NCBI GenBank assembly: GCA_910589315.1
Contig: CAJUTB010000026.1
Coordinates: 1 to 34,810 of the forward strand
DNA length: 34,810 nucleotides
From: an uncultured Oscillibacter sp.
GTDB taxonomy: Bacteria > Bacillota > Clostridia > Oscillospirales > Oscillospiraceae
Reading direction: 5' to 3'
Below are positions 1 to 7,938 of this stretch, piece after piece. Numbering within the stretch: the stretch's first letter is position 1; every line of letters begins with the position of its first letter. Below the pieces are notes generated by a model that made no database searches, was not told where the DNA came from, and saw nothing but the letters and a program-made list of their open reading frames with translations. The translations under genes were made by a program, and so were the position numbers.

Positions 1-51
1 TACCGAAAACTATACCGTAATTGTTGCCCAACGAGGTTTATGAATTCCAGT

Positions 52-204
52 TTATCGGGGGATTTCATCTTTTGGGTGAAATCCCCCTTGACAAATGTTC
101 TCCTGATTTGCGATTGAGTTACTATCTCCAATTTGCTCATCGTCACGGCTAAGACGTTCGTATAATGCCGTGATTTTTTCTGGCTCCAACCGCTTCTCGT
201 TCAT
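52..204 (-). pseudogene. N-terminal remnant of a large serine recombinase (Tn4451/Tn5397 type)
   Basis: The 50-codon frame starts at an ATG behind a good Shine-Dalgarno site (AAGGGAG). Residues 10-34 (KITALYERLSRDDE, then GDSNSI.NQ) match the start of clostridial large serine recombinases of the TnpX/TndX group, including the catalytic-serine context of the resolvase fold. After about residue 38 the match stops and the frame runs into an unrelated hairpin and a TAA. Intact relatives are about 500-550 residues, so only the first tenth survives. The start overlaps the TnpW-like fragment upstream, as in intact elements. It is almost certainly inactive. Confidence 0.72.
57..87. repeat. Perfect 11-bp inverted repeat at the recombinase break
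   Basis: GGGGGATTTCA and TGAAATCCCCC form a perfect 11-bp stem around a 9-nt loop. No T-run follows on either strand, so it is not a clear intrinsic terminator. It sits just where the recombinase similarity ends, and may be the end of, or the scar left by, the event that cut the gene. Confidence 0.6.
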
Positions 205-352
205 GTTGAACTCCCTTCAAGCGGCTGGTTCGTTTGTAATATTCCCATTGTACACAGTCAGCAACCTTTATCACGGCCCCACGCCGAATTAAATGCAGAA
301 TTTTGTCATTCAAGATTTCCTGGGCGGTATTGCTGAAATGGACGCGTACCTT
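149..352 (-). pseudogene. TnpW-like transposon protein remnant
   Basis: This open frame on the minus strand follows a stop at 353-355 and has no start codon. It begins VRVHFSNTAQEILNDKILHLI, which resembles the core of the small transposon-encoded TnpW family (V.VHFS.T..E...DKI.RLI). That protein usually lies directly upstream of the serine recombinase in Tn4451-like elements. The expected N-terminal strand is missing, and the frame reads on past the recombinase start, so this is a 5'-truncated, decayed copy. Its place directly ahead of the recombinase fragment supports the identification more than the short similarity does. Confidence 0.5.
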
Positions 353-518
353 TTATAACATATATCTTTCTGCAAACGAAAAGTCCAAATCGACTTGACT
401 CTGCGTCTAACCCCGCTGCCGCTGCTGCGGCGCTTGGGGCGGACCTCTGCGCCCGTCCGTTTCATTCAACTTGAACAAACCGTTTCATTTCAAATCGCAC
501 ACTTCTGCAAATCAAAAC

Positions 519-547
519 TTGTGCCGCTTGTTTTTGCGTGCTATAAT
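519..547 (+). promoter_or_regulatory. Putative sigma-A promoter for the acetyltransferase
   Basis: TTGTGC (519-524), a 17-bp spacer and a perfect TATAAT (542-547) lie 35 bp before the start codon. The -35 is weak. The DNA from 361 to 518 shows no gene or other recognisable element. Confidence 0.5.
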
Positions 548-581
548 GACAGAATATGAATGGAGTTTCGGAGGAGTTGCC

Positions 582-1073
582 ATGGAAATTCAAATCAGGC
601 CTTATACCGAAAAAGACCTGCCCGATATGATCGGCATCTGGAACGAAGTCGTAGAGGAAGGCATTGCGTTTCCACAGGAAAACTTGCTGAACCTGGAGAC
701 TGGCCGCCGTTTTTTTGCAGAACAAACTTATAATGCCGTAGCAGCGGACGCCGCTTCCGGTAAAATCTATGGCCTCTACATTCTCCACCCGAACAACGTC
801 GGCCGCTGCGGACATATCTGTAATGCCAGCTATGCCGTTCGTTCCGACTGCCGCGGACGGCATATTGGCGAAAAACTGGTCTCCGACTGCTTGCGCCAAG
901 GCAAACGGCATGGATTTCAAATCATGCAGTTCAACGCCGTGGTCGCCTCGAATATCCATGCCCGGCATCTATACGAACGCCTCGGATTCATTCCGCTTGG
1001 CATCATTCCAAAAGGCTTTCGGATGAAAGACGGACACTTTGAGGATATTTGTCCCTATTATTATGAATTATAA
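582..1073 (+). CDS. GNAT family N-acetyltransferase
   Basis: This 163-residue protein has the size and layout of a single-domain GNAT enzyme, which transfers an acyl group from acyl-CoA to an amine. The acetyl-CoA pyrophosphate loop is visible as RGRHIGEKL in motif A (about residues 97-105). The usual C-terminal NIHARHLYERLGF segment (motif B) follows. The N-terminus (IRPYTEKDLPDMIGIWNEVV) is typical of phosphinothricin/amino-acid acetyltransferase-like members. The start at 582 was chosen because GGAGGAG lies 6 bases upstream; the same frame opens earlier without such a site. The substrate cannot be told. The MATE gene follows after 18 bases, so the two may be cotranscribed. Confidence 0.9.
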   Translation: MEIQIRPYTEKDLPDMIGIWNEVVEEGIAFPQENLLNLETGRRFFAEQTYNAVAADAASGKIYGLYILHPNNVGRCGHICNASYAVRSDCRGRHIGEKLVSDCLRQGKRHGFQIMQFNAVVASNIHARHLYERLGFIPLGIIPKGFRMKDGHFEDICPYYYEL

Positions 1074-1091
1074 AAACAGGAGGTGCTGCAA

Positions 1092-2468
1092 GTGGACGGC
1101 AAAGCGGACGGGATGCAGGAGAAAAAATATCGCCTGATGACGGAATCTCCCATTGGCCCCTTGATCTGCCGTATGGCTGCGCCATGCATCATCAGTATGC
1201 TGGTAACGGCTTTTTACAACATGGCGGATACATTCTTCGTCGGTATGCTGAAAAGCAACAGCGCCACCGGAGCGGTGGGCGTTGTGTTCTCTCTGATGGC
1301 GATTATCCAGGCCGTCGGCTTCTTCTTCGGCCACGGCAGCGGAAATTTCATCTCGCGGGAGCTAGGCAAGCAGAACTATGAAGCCGCGTCCACTATGGCC
1401 GTCACCGGTTTCTTTCTGGCGATGGCCACCGGCGCGGTGATCTGCGCCCTTGGCGAGCTGTTCCTGGAACCCCTGGCAATGCTGCTGGGGTCCACAACAA
1501 CCATTCTGCCCTATACAAAAGCATACCTGCGGGTGATCCTCCTGGGCGCGCCGTGGATGATGGCGTCTCTGGTGCTGAACAACCAGCTTCGCTTTCAAGG
1601 CAGCGCGGCGTATGCGATGGTGGGAATCGCCAGCGGAGCGGTACTGAACATCGGATTGGACCCGGTGATGATTTTCACAATGAATCTGGGCATAGCCGGG
1701 GCCGCCTGGGCGACGATTATCAGTCAGTTTGTCAGTTTTTGCATCCTGCTGGCCGGCTGTACAAAGGACGGAAACCTACGTATCCAGCCCAAAAAATTCC
1801 GGCCAAACCGGGAGTATTGCGGCATGATCGTCCGGGGCGGCTTACCGTCCCTGGCACGGCAGGGCCTCGCCAGCGTCGCCACAATCTGCTTAAACCGCGC
1901 CGCTGGTCCCTACGGCGACGCCGCAATAGCTGCCATGGGCGTGGTGCAGCGGATTATGATGTTTGGCGGTTCCGCAATGATCGGTTTTGGACAAGGCTTC
2001 CAGCCGGTGTGCGGCTTCAACTGCGGCGCAAAACGGTTTGAGCGGGTAAAGCAGGGGTTTTGGTTCTGCGTAAAGACCTCCACCGTTTTTCTGCTGTTTG
2101 TTGGAATGCTTGGCTTTGCCTTTGCCCCGCATCTGATCGCCATTTTCCGGGACGACCCGGAGGTAATTGCAATCGGCACAACGGCTCTGCGCTGGCAGTG
2201 CGTGACGCTGTTTATGATGAGCTGGATTGTAATGAGTAATATGATGCTGCAAACCATGGGCAAAACGGTTCCTGCAACGTTTCTGGCAATGGGGCGGCAG
2301 GGGATCTTTTTCATTCCGCTGGTGTATCTGCTTTCCGCGCTTTTTCAGATGCCCGGCATCCAGGCGACTCAGGCGGCGGCAGACGTGCTTACCATGCTGT
2401 TTGCCATTCCAATCCAGCGGAACGCCCTGCGGAAGCTGGGGCTTGACAGAGGGGAGAACAATTTATGA
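1092..2468 (+). CDS. MATE family efflux transporter
   Basis: This 458-residue polytopic membrane protein has the length and 12-helix pattern of MATE exporters, which use Na+ or H+ gradients to expel organic cations, drugs or metabolites. Typical segments are the N-terminal ESPIGPLICRMAAPCIISMLV, the ADTFFVG of helix 2, and a central GFGQGFQPVCGFNCGA that begins the second six-helix half. The GTG at 1092 was chosen because AGGAGGTG ends 6 bases before it; another in-frame GTG at 1083 lies inside that site. Its stop overlaps the ATG of the AAA+ gene (ATGA), which implies translational coupling. The substrate is unknown. Confidence 0.92.
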   Translation: MDGKADGMQEKKYRLMTESPIGPLICRMAAPCIISMLVTAFYNMADTFFVGMLKSNSATGAVGVVFSLMAIIQAVGFFFGHGSGNFISRELGKQNYEAASTMAVTGFFLAMATGAVICALGELFLEPLAMLLGSTTTILPYTKAYLRVILLGAPWMMASLVLNNQLRFQGSAAYAMVGIASGAVLNIGLDPVMIFTMNLGIAGAAWATIISQFVSFCILLAGCTKDGNLRIQPKKFRPNREYCGMIVRGGLPSLARQGLASVATICLNRAAGPYGDAAIAAMGVVQRIMMFGGSAMIGFGQGFQPVCGFNCGAKRFERVKQGFWFCVKTSTVFLLFVGMLGFAFAPHLIAIFRDDPEVIAIGTTALRWQCVTLFMMSWIVMSNMMLQTMGKTVPATFLAMGRQGIFFIPLVYLLSALFQMPGIQATQAAADVLTMLFAIPIQRNALRKLGLDRGENNL

Positions 2469-3277
2469 CAGCAAATTTCCAAGGAACGGAACGATATGTC
2501 GCGTCCAGCGAACTGATGACGGTGGTGAATATTGCAATTACCCTGCAAAAGCCCCTGCTGATCAAGGGCGAGCCGGGTACGGGAAAAACCATGCTGGCGC
2601 AGGCGGTGGCGGACGCGCTGGGGAAACGCCTGCTGATCTGGAACGTCAAATCCACCGCCAAGGCCCAGGACGGCTTGTATGTTTACGACGTGGTACAGCG
2701 GCTGTACGACAGCCAATTCGGAACCCATGGCGTGGACGACATTGCGCGCTATATCAAATTGGGCAAGCTGGGGGAGGCGTTCCAGTCGGAGGAACAGGTG
2801 GTTTTGCTGATCGACGAGATCGACAAGGCGGACCTGGAATTTCCGAATGACCTTCTCTGGGAGCTGGACCAGATGGAGTTCTACATCCCAGAAACCCAGG
2901 AGACCGTCCAGGCAAAGCAGAGGCCCATCGTCATCATCACCTCTAACGCGGAAAAGGAACTGCCCGACGCCTTCCTGCGCCGCTGTGTGTTTCATTATAT
3001 TGAGTTCCCCGACCAAGCGCAGATGGAACAGATTGTCCGCGTCCACTTCGGGGACCTGGATAAAACCTTGATCCGGCAGGCGTTGGCGGCGTTTTACTGG
3101 GTGCGGGAGCTGCGGGAGATCGAGAAAAAGCCCAGCACCTCCGAACTGGTGGACTGGCTGCGGGCATTGGTTGCGGGCGGCGTGGACCCGGCCCGCATCG
3201 CCAAGGAAATTCCCTTTGCCGGCGTGCTTTTGAAAAAAGATAAGGACCTTCGGGCTTTGGCGCGGAACAGGCGGTGA
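2465..3277 (+). CDS. MoxR-type AAA+ ATPase
   Basis: This 270-residue protein is a single AAA+ domain of the MoxR/CoxD kind. These ATPases work as chaperones with von Willebrand factor A partners to mature or remodel protein complexes. Walker A is GEPGTGKT (residues 35-42) and Walker B is LLIDEID (114-120). Sensor 1 is in VIITSNAEKELPDAF, and the arginine finger region is FLRRCVFH. The start overlaps the MATE stop by 4 bases, and the VWA gene begins 4 bases after its stop, so the AAA+/VWA pair is clearly one unit. The client complex is not evident; neither CO dehydrogenase nor methanol dehydrogenase genes are nearby. Confidence 0.9.
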   Translation: MTANFQGTERYVASSELMTVVNIAITLQKPLLIKGEPGTGKTMLAQAVADALGKRLLIWNVKSTAKAQDGLYVYDVVQRLYDSQFGTHGVDDIARYIKLGKLGEAFQSEEQVVLLIDEIDKADLEFPNDLLWELDQMEFYIPETQETVQAKQRPIVIITSNAEKELPDAFLRRCVFHYIEFPDQAQMEQIVRVHFGDLDKTLIRQALAAFYWVRELREIEKKPSTSELVDWLRALVAGGVDPARIAKEIPFAGVLLKKDKDLRALARNRR

Positions 3278-3281
3278 GGCG

Positions 3282-4475
3282 ATGTTTGCCGCGTTTTTCT
3301 ATCTGCTGCGGAGCCGGGGGCTGGACGTGTCGCTGAATGAGTGGATGACGCTTTTGGAGGCCGTGTCCAAGGGCCTGCACCGGTCCAGCCTGACGGGTTT
3401 TTACCACCTCTGCCGGGCCATTGTGGTAAAAAGTGAAACGGAATACGACCGGTTTGACCAGGTGTTTCTGGAATTCTTCCAGGACGTTCCCTGGAAGGGA
3501 GAGCTTCCGGATGATCTGCTGGACTGGCTGAACCATCCCGCCGAGGATTTGGGCCGGACCATTGCGGAGCTGCGGAGCCAGGGCTTTCCGGACGAAACCC
3601 TGGAGGAGCTTTTGAAGCTGTTGCAGGAACGCCTCCAGGAACAGACGGAGGAGCACAACGGCGGAAATTACTGGGTGGGAACCCAGGGCCGCTCTCCCTT
3701 CGGAAACAGCGGGTGGCATCCCAACGGGATCCGCATCGGCGGCCAGGGCCGCAGCCGGACGGCCATGCTGGTTGCCGGGGAGCGCAAATTCCGGGATTTC
3801 CGCAAGGATAACACCCTGGATACCCGTCAGTTTCAAATGGCGTTCCGCACACTGCGGCAGATGTCGGCCCAGGCCGATGGGGCGGAGAAGGTTCTGGATG
3901 TGGACGGCACCATCCGGGACACCTGTGACAACGCCGGAAGCCTGCGGGTCCGCTACAAGAACCCGCGGAAAAACACCGTCAAGGTTCTGCTGCTGATGGA
4001 TTCCGGCGGTTCCATGGAGTATTACGCCGGGCTGTGCAGTATGCTGTTTCAGGCGGCCGCCAAATCGAACCATTTCAAGGAGCTGCATACCTATTATTTT
4101 CACAACTGCGTCTATGGAGAGGTCTACGAAACGCCCCGCCTCTGGGGAGATGAAACGCCGACCGAGTGGATTTTGCAGAACTTTGACAGCAGCTATAAAG
4201 TGATCATCGTCGGGGATGCCGCCATGAATCCCTACGAGCTGCGGGAACGGCGGTATAACTGGAACCTGGGCGGCTACGGCCCCTCTGGGCTGGAATGGCT
4301 CGAGCGGTTCCGCAGGCAGTATCCGTATTTGATCTGGCTGAACCCGGAACCTATGCCGGAACGCCCGACGTACTGGACCCAGACGCATTATCAGCTCGGA
4401 CAGCTTCTCCCCATGTACGAGCTTTCCGCCGAGGGGTTAGCTGCCGGAATGAAACGCCTGATGGCGCGGCGGTAG
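3282..4475 (+). CDS. VWA domain protein (CoxE-like partner of the AAA+ ATPase)
   Basis: This 397-residue soluble protein lacks a signal peptide. Residues 1-230 are a helical, charged region, with a glycine-rich stretch at about 127-160. A von Willebrand A domain follows, with an MIDAS metal site written DSGGS (240-244) in place of the commoner DxSxS. The next segment (YYAGLCSMLFQAAAKSNHFKELHTYYFHNCVY) and the later VIIVGDAAM fit the same fold. AAA+/VWA pairs act together, with the VWA protein as substrate adaptor. Start: ATG behind GGTGAGGCG. It ends the MATE-AAA-VWA operon. The link to the MATE exporter is positional only. Confidence 0.85.
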   Translation: MFAAFFYLLRSRGLDVSLNEWMTLLEAVSKGLHRSSLTGFYHLCRAIVVKSETEYDRFDQVFLEFFQDVPWKGELPDDLLDWLNHPAEDLGRTIAELRSQGFPDETLEELLKLLQERLQEQTEEHNGGNYWVGTQGRSPFGNSGWHPNGIRIGGQGRSRTAMLVAGERKFRDFRKDNTLDTRQFQMAFRTLRQMSAQADGAEKVLDVDGTIRDTCDNAGSLRVRYKNPRKNTVKVLLLMDSGGSMEYYAGLCSMLFQAAAKSNHFKELHTYYFHNCVYGEVYETPRLWGDETPTEWILQNFDSSYKVIIVGDAAMNPYELRERRYNWNLGGYGPSGLEWLERFRRQYPYLIWLNPEPMPERPTYWTQTHYQLGQLLPMYELSAEGLAAGMKRLMARR

Positions 4476-4477
4476 CC

Positions 4478-4509
4478 AAAAAAACAGCCCGGCGAAAACG
4501 CCGGGCTGT
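4478..4509 (-). terminator. Intrinsic terminator of the Nudix gene
   Basis: ACAGCCCGGCG, loop AAAA, CGCCGGGCTGT form an 11-bp GC-rich stem. On the minus strand it is followed by a seven-base T-run, so it ends the Nudix transcript. It may also slow the convergent VWA transcript. Confidence 0.88.
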
Positions 4510-4514
4510 GTCGC

Positions 4515-5033
4515 TTATTTGGAGGAAAAACCAAACTGCGTGCGCATATCAAACAAAAATTGAATGAAGCTCTTGGGATACGAGATGAATTCGTCCCGGT
4601 CGATCATGGCGAGGATTTCTTCCAGCCCGGCCCAGCGAACCGCCTGCACCTCTTCCTTTTGAAGCGTGAGCGCGGCAAGATCGAGGTTCTTATGGATGAT
4701 GTAAAAATCATCGAACCCGCCGTCAAAGTTGACGGACACGGAGGCACGGACGCCGGTGAGGTCCAGGGGATACCCCAGCTCCTCGCGGAATTCGCGTTCG
4801 GCGGCCTGACGGCTGGTTTCTCCGGCGTCCACCCCTCCGCCAACGGATACGTCCCAGCGGTTTGGCCAGGAGAATTTTTCCGGTGTGCGCTGCTGAATCA
4901 GCAGACGGCCGCCGGTGTCAAATACGCACACGTGAACCACCATGCGGTATTCGCCGGGGGCGTGGGGGGACTGCCGTTCGGCAGTGCGGTGCAGGGGGAT
5001 GCGGTTTTCGTCATACAAGTCAACTAATTCCAT
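4515..5033 (-). CDS. Nudix hydrolase (isopentenyl-diphosphate isomerase-like subgroup)
   Basis: This 172-residue protein has a complete Nudix box at residues 66-88. It follows the pattern G-x5-E-x7-REuxEExGu as written in GETSRQAAEREFREELGY, and binds the divalent metal for hydrolysis of a nucleoside diphosphate-X substrate. The N-terminal ELVDLYDENRIPLHRTAER and the VFDTGGRLLIQQRTPEKFSWPNRWD segment are typical of the YfcD/IDI-like Nudix subgroup. Substrates of that group are poorly defined. The start has GGGAGG 6 bases upstream. It stands alone, facing the VWA gene across a terminator. Confidence 0.9.
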   Translation of the reverse strand: MELVDLYDENRIPLHRTAERQSPHAPGEYRMVVHVCVFDTGGRLLIQQRTPEKFSWPNRWDVSVGGGVDAGETSRQAAEREFREELGYPLDLTGVRASVSVNFDGGFDDFYIIHKNLDLAALTLQKEEVQAVRWAGLEEILAMIDRDEFISYPKSFIQFLFDMRTQFGFSSK

Positions 5034-5194
5034 AGCGGCCTCCCAAATTTTTTTCCTATTTTAGCACGAACCGCCGCCTTTTGCAACCGCCCAGACAGGC
5101 GCAAACGGCACGGCTGCAAGGGGAGATGCAGTTTTGCACAAAAAACGGCCCGAAAATTTGTGCCTTTCGCCATTCCACTATTTGAAATCTGCAT

Positions 5195-5223
5195 TTGACT
5201 TTTTACACAATTACTGGAACAAT
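5195..5223 (+). promoter_or_regulatory. Putative sigma-A promoter for the CoA-transferase
   Basis: TTGACT (5195-5200), 17-bp spacer and AACAAT (5218-5223) lie 52 bp before the start codon in an AT-richer stretch. Confidence 0.45.
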
Positions 5224-5274
5224 AAAAAGCGGCGGAATTCCGCCCAACCTCATGATAACAAAGGAGTACACCGA

Positions 5275-6612
5275 ATGGAATCTACACATGTCAGTCCGCG
5301 GAATTTGGAATCTCTGCAAGCCTTGTATGCCGAAAAAAAGACCACGCCTGACGAGGCCGTCCGCCGCTATCTCCGCTCCGGGGCCGTGTGCGGAACCGAC
5401 ATCGCCCTTTCGCACAGTCCCCGCTTTTATGAAGCCGCCGCCCAGGCCATCCAGCGGGGCGAGCTGGACAACATCACCCAGCACTGCTTGCTGGATACCG
5501 CCGCATTCCCTTTTTACCGTCCGGAGTTCGCCGGAAAATACCACGGCGTTTCCTGGTTCTCCCAAGGTCCCGCCCGGAAGGCCATTAACGCCGGAATTGC
5601 CGACGTGATGCCCGGCTATTACCGGGATATGCCCGGCTTGTTCCGGGAGTATGTAAAGCCGGACGTTATGGTAGCGGCGGTATCTCCCATGGATAAGCAC
5701 GGGTATTTCAGTACCGGCTGTGATGGTTCCGTCTCCGCCGCGCTGCTCTCCACGGCGAAAATCATCCTTTTGGAAGTAAACAAGCATATGCCCCGGGCCT
5801 TGAGCGCGCCGCAAATTCATATCTCCCAGGTTTCGGCGCTGTGGGAGCACGACGAGCCGCTGCTGTGCCTCCCGGCGGCGAAAATCGACGAGACCAGTTC
5901 CAAAATCGGCGGCTTTATCGCGGAGGAAATCCCCGACGGCGCGACGTTGCAGCTGGGAATCGGGGCCGTGCCCGACGCGGTGGGCATGGCGTTGAAGGAC
6001 AAGCGGCGCCTGGGCATTCACACGGAGATGTTTACGGACAGCATGATCACCCTCCTGGAATGCGGCGCGGTGGACAACTCCTGCAAGCCGGTTCACACCG
6101 GAAAAACCGTTGCGGCGTTCGCGCTGGGTTCCCAGAAAATGTATGACTTTATTGACGACAACCCCATGATGGAAATGCTGCCGGTGGATTATGTCAACAA
6201 TCCGGCCGTTATTTGCCAGCACCCGAATTTTATCTCCATCAACGCCGCGCTGGAAGTCGATTTTTACGGGCAGGTCTGCGCGGAGTCCATTGGAACGAAG
6301 CACGTCTCCGGCACCGGCGGCCAGAGCGATTATGTCCGGGGCGCGGTACAGTCCAAGGGCGGAAAGAGCTTTATTGCCTTTTCCTCCACCGGAAAAGACG
6401 GGACCGTCAGCCGGATTCTCCCCACGCTGACGCCCGGCGCGCAGGTCAGCACCAGCAAAAACGATGTGGACCACATTGTCACGGAATACGGCGTTGCCAA
6501 GCTGCGGGGCAAGACTCTCAGCCAGCGGACCAAGGCTCTCATTGCCATTGCCCACCCAAAGTTCCGGGACGAATTGACCTTTGCCGCGAAAAAACAGAAC
6601 ATTTTGATTTGA
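5275..6612 (+). CDS. Acetyl-CoA hydrolase/CoA-transferase family protein (4-hydroxybutyrate or butyrate type)
   Basis: This 445-residue protein has the length of cytosolic class I CoA-transferases such as butyryl-CoA:acetate and 4-hydroxybutyrate CoA-transferase, which exchange CoA between carboxylic acids. Visible hallmarks are LGIGAVPDAVG, IHTEMFTDSM (the Glu of HTEM is the expected covalent glutamyl-CoA residue), and the CoA-binding GTGGQSDYVRGA. The start at 5275 has AAAGGAG 8 bases upstream; the frame opens earlier without such a site. It is a single gene with its own promoter and terminator. In gut Clostridia such enzymes often finish butyrate synthesis, but the exact acid pair cannot be fixed from sequence alone. 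Confidence 0.9.
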   Translation: MESTHVSPRNLESLQALYAEKKTTPDEAVRRYLRSGAVCGTDIALSHSPRFYEAAAQAIQRGELDNITQHCLLDTAAFPFYRPEFAGKYHGVSWFSQGPARKAINAGIADVMPGYYRDMPGLFREYVKPDVMVAAVSPMDKHGYFSTGCDGSVSAALLSTAKIILLEVNKHMPRALSAPQIHISQVSALWEHDEPLLCLPAAKIDETSSKIGGFIAEEIPDGATLQLGIGAVPDAVGMALKDKRRLGIHTEMFTDSMITLLECGAVDNSCKPVHTGKTVAAFALGSQKMYDFIDDNPMMEMLPVDYVNNPAVICQHPNFISINAALEVDFYGQVCAESIGTKHVSGTGGQSDYVRGAVQSKGGKSFIAFSSTGKDGTVSRILPTLTPGAQVSTSKNDVDHIVTEYGVAKLRGKTLSQRTKALIAIAHPKFRDELTFAAKKQNILI

Positions 6613-6623
6613 TCCGAACCGGC

Positions 6624-6656
6624 AAAGGACCCGCTCATTTTGAGCGGGTCCTTTTT
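6624..6656. terminator. Bidirectional intrinsic terminator
   Basis: AAAGGACCCGCTCA and TGAGCGGGTCCTTT form a 14-bp stem with a 3-nt loop. It is flanked by A and T runs and lies between the convergent CoA-transferase and nitroreductase genes. Confidence 0.92.
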
Positions 6657-6673
6657 GCCCGGGGCGGATCGCC

Positions 6674-7186
6674 TCACAGGTATTTCACAAAGGTTTCCAG
6701 GGGTTCGCGGCTGGTGTGCAGGCGGGACGGATGCGCGCCCTCCGCCGGATAGCCCAGCGGAAGCATGGCCACCAGCTCCACGCCCGCCATCTCCGGGAAG
6801 GCCGCCTGGAGCTTCTCCGGCTCAAACATGCCCACATACGTCGTTCCAAGGCCCAGGTCCGCCGCTTGGAGCATCATCTGGGTTGTGGAAATGGAGGCGT
6901 CAATCTCGCCGTGATCTTTTCCGTCGCTCTCCCGCTTCCAGGAGACGGCGGCGTCATAACCCACCACCAGAATCACCGGCGGATGGAAATGCGCGGCGGT
7001 ACAGGCGTCGGCTTTTTCCAGGGCCTCCGGGCTTTGCAGGACAAATATGCGCTGGGGCTGGTTGTTATGCGCCGTAGGGGCGTTGCGGCCCGCCTCCAGA
7101 ATCTGCGCCAGCTTCTCCGGCTCTACCGGCTGGGAGCTGAACTTCCGCAGGGAATACCGCGCCGCGGACAGGTTTTGAAAATCCAT
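6674..7186 (-). CDS. Nitroreductase family protein (FMN oxidoreductase)
   Basis: This 170-residue protein is a short member of the nitroreductase superfamily of homodimeric FMN enzymes using NAD(P)H. The N-terminal RYSLRKFSSQPVE with its conserved SxRxF-type FMN phosphate contact is present. So are AGRNAPTAHNNQPQRI (residues 33-48) and the C-terminal LPLGYPAE, all diagnostic. Start: ATG with AGAGGAG upstream. It is monocistronic and convergent with the CoA-transferase. The natural substrate (nitroaromatic, quinone or flavin) is not predictable. Confidence 0.92.
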   Translation of the reverse strand: MDFQNLSAARYSLRKFSSQPVEPEKLAQILEAGRNAPTAHNNQPQRIFVLQSPEALEKADACTAAHFHPPVILVVGYDAAVSWKRESDGKDHGEIDASISTTQMMLQAADLGLGTTYVGMFEPEKLQAAFPEMAGVELVAMLPLGYPAEGAHPSRLHTSREPLETFVKYL

Positions 7187-7279
7187 AGGTATCGTTCTCC
7201 TCTTTTGTGTAAGATATCTGGATTATACTGGTGAAACCGGCGCAAGTCAAATGATTTTATAAAATATTTCGCCATGCCG

Positions 7280-7927
7280 TCAGCAGCCGTTCTGCCAGCC
7301 GTCGGGCCACATCAGATTGTCACAGAGCTGTTTGCGTTCGGCGTCGTAGAATTCGATGTATTTCAGGGAGTACATATCGCAGACAATGTACCGGTCCCGG
7401 CCCGTCTGGTGGATGACCAGGTAATCCCCGCCCACCTCATAAAGCAGGCCCTCCCAGGTTGTGGTGCCCTGGGTTCCGATCAGGAAGGTCGCAACGACAA
7501 AATTGCCTTTGTTCCGGGCAAGGATGGACTTCATGGAGCCAAGGTATGCCTCTGCCACACTGGTGGGGGACTCAATCACGTCGTCGGGCATATGGTGCCG
7601 CAGGTCCAGGGTGTTGGAGCTGCCGGCCAGTTCGCTGCGCATGGCGGGCCGCAGCGTTTGGGAAACGGACGGCTGCTGCGCCGCGCCGGACTCCGGCGGG
7701 ACGGTGATTTCGCTGGACCAGTCGGTCATGGGGGCGGACATCTCCGGCGGCGGATTCTGAATCACAGTGGTTTGTGCGGGCTGAACCTGGGCAGGCGGCG
7801 TCTGCGGGGCCGGCATATGGAAAAACTGCGCCTGTGCGGGGGGCGTGTGCATCGGGACGGTTGTATGCTGGACATTTTGTATGTTCTGCACGTTCTGTAC
7901 GTTCTGTACATTCTGTGTCGTAGGCAT
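7280..7927 (-). CDS. gerQ: Spore coat protein GerQ-like
   Basis: The C-terminal ~100 of 215 residues (from about 112) resemble GerQ, a spore coat protein that in Bacillus anchors the cortex hydrolase CwlJ. The shared pattern is a helix ending SMKSILARNKGNFVVATF, then WEGLLYEVGGDYLVIHQTGRDRYIVCDMYSLKYIEF. The N-terminal half is low-complexity, rich in Pro and Gln, and opens with five NVQ/NIQ triplets (residues 6-20). Start at 7927: AGAGGTG lies 5 bases upstream, and an in-frame TTG five codons earlier lacks such a site. It follows cwlJ by 11 bases, the same gene pair as in Bacillus, which strongly supports the call. Confidence 0.82.
   Translation of the reverse strand: MPTTQNVQNVQNVQNIQNVQHTTVPMHTPPAQAQFFHMPAPQTPPAQVQPAQTTVIQNPPPEMSAPMTDWSSEITVPPESGAAQQPSVSQTLRPAMRSELAGSSNTLDLRHHMPDDVIESPTSVAEAYLGSMKSILARNKGNFVVATFLIGTQGTTTWEGLLYEVGGDYLVIHQTGRDRYIVCDMYSLKYIEFYDAERKQLCDNLMWPDGWQNGC
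7868..7912 (-). repeat. 9-bp tandem repeat encoding (NVQ)5
   Basis: Five near-identical 9-bp units of the form AAYGTNCAG lie at the start of the gerQ reading frame and encode Asn-Val/Ile-Gln repeats. Synonymous differences between units show the repeat is kept at the protein level. Copy number could vary between strains. Confidence 0.85.
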
Positions 7928-7938
7928 GATAACACCTC

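Noticed and set aside
2943..4388. Antisense 481-codon frame opposite the AAA/VWA genes
   Set aside because: Shadow frame without recognisable domains or start signals.
5203..6555. Long antisense open frame (450 codons) opposite the CoA-transferase
   Set aside because: It is a shadow caused by GC-rich codon use; it has no family motif and no ribosome site, and the sense frame is a clear enzyme.
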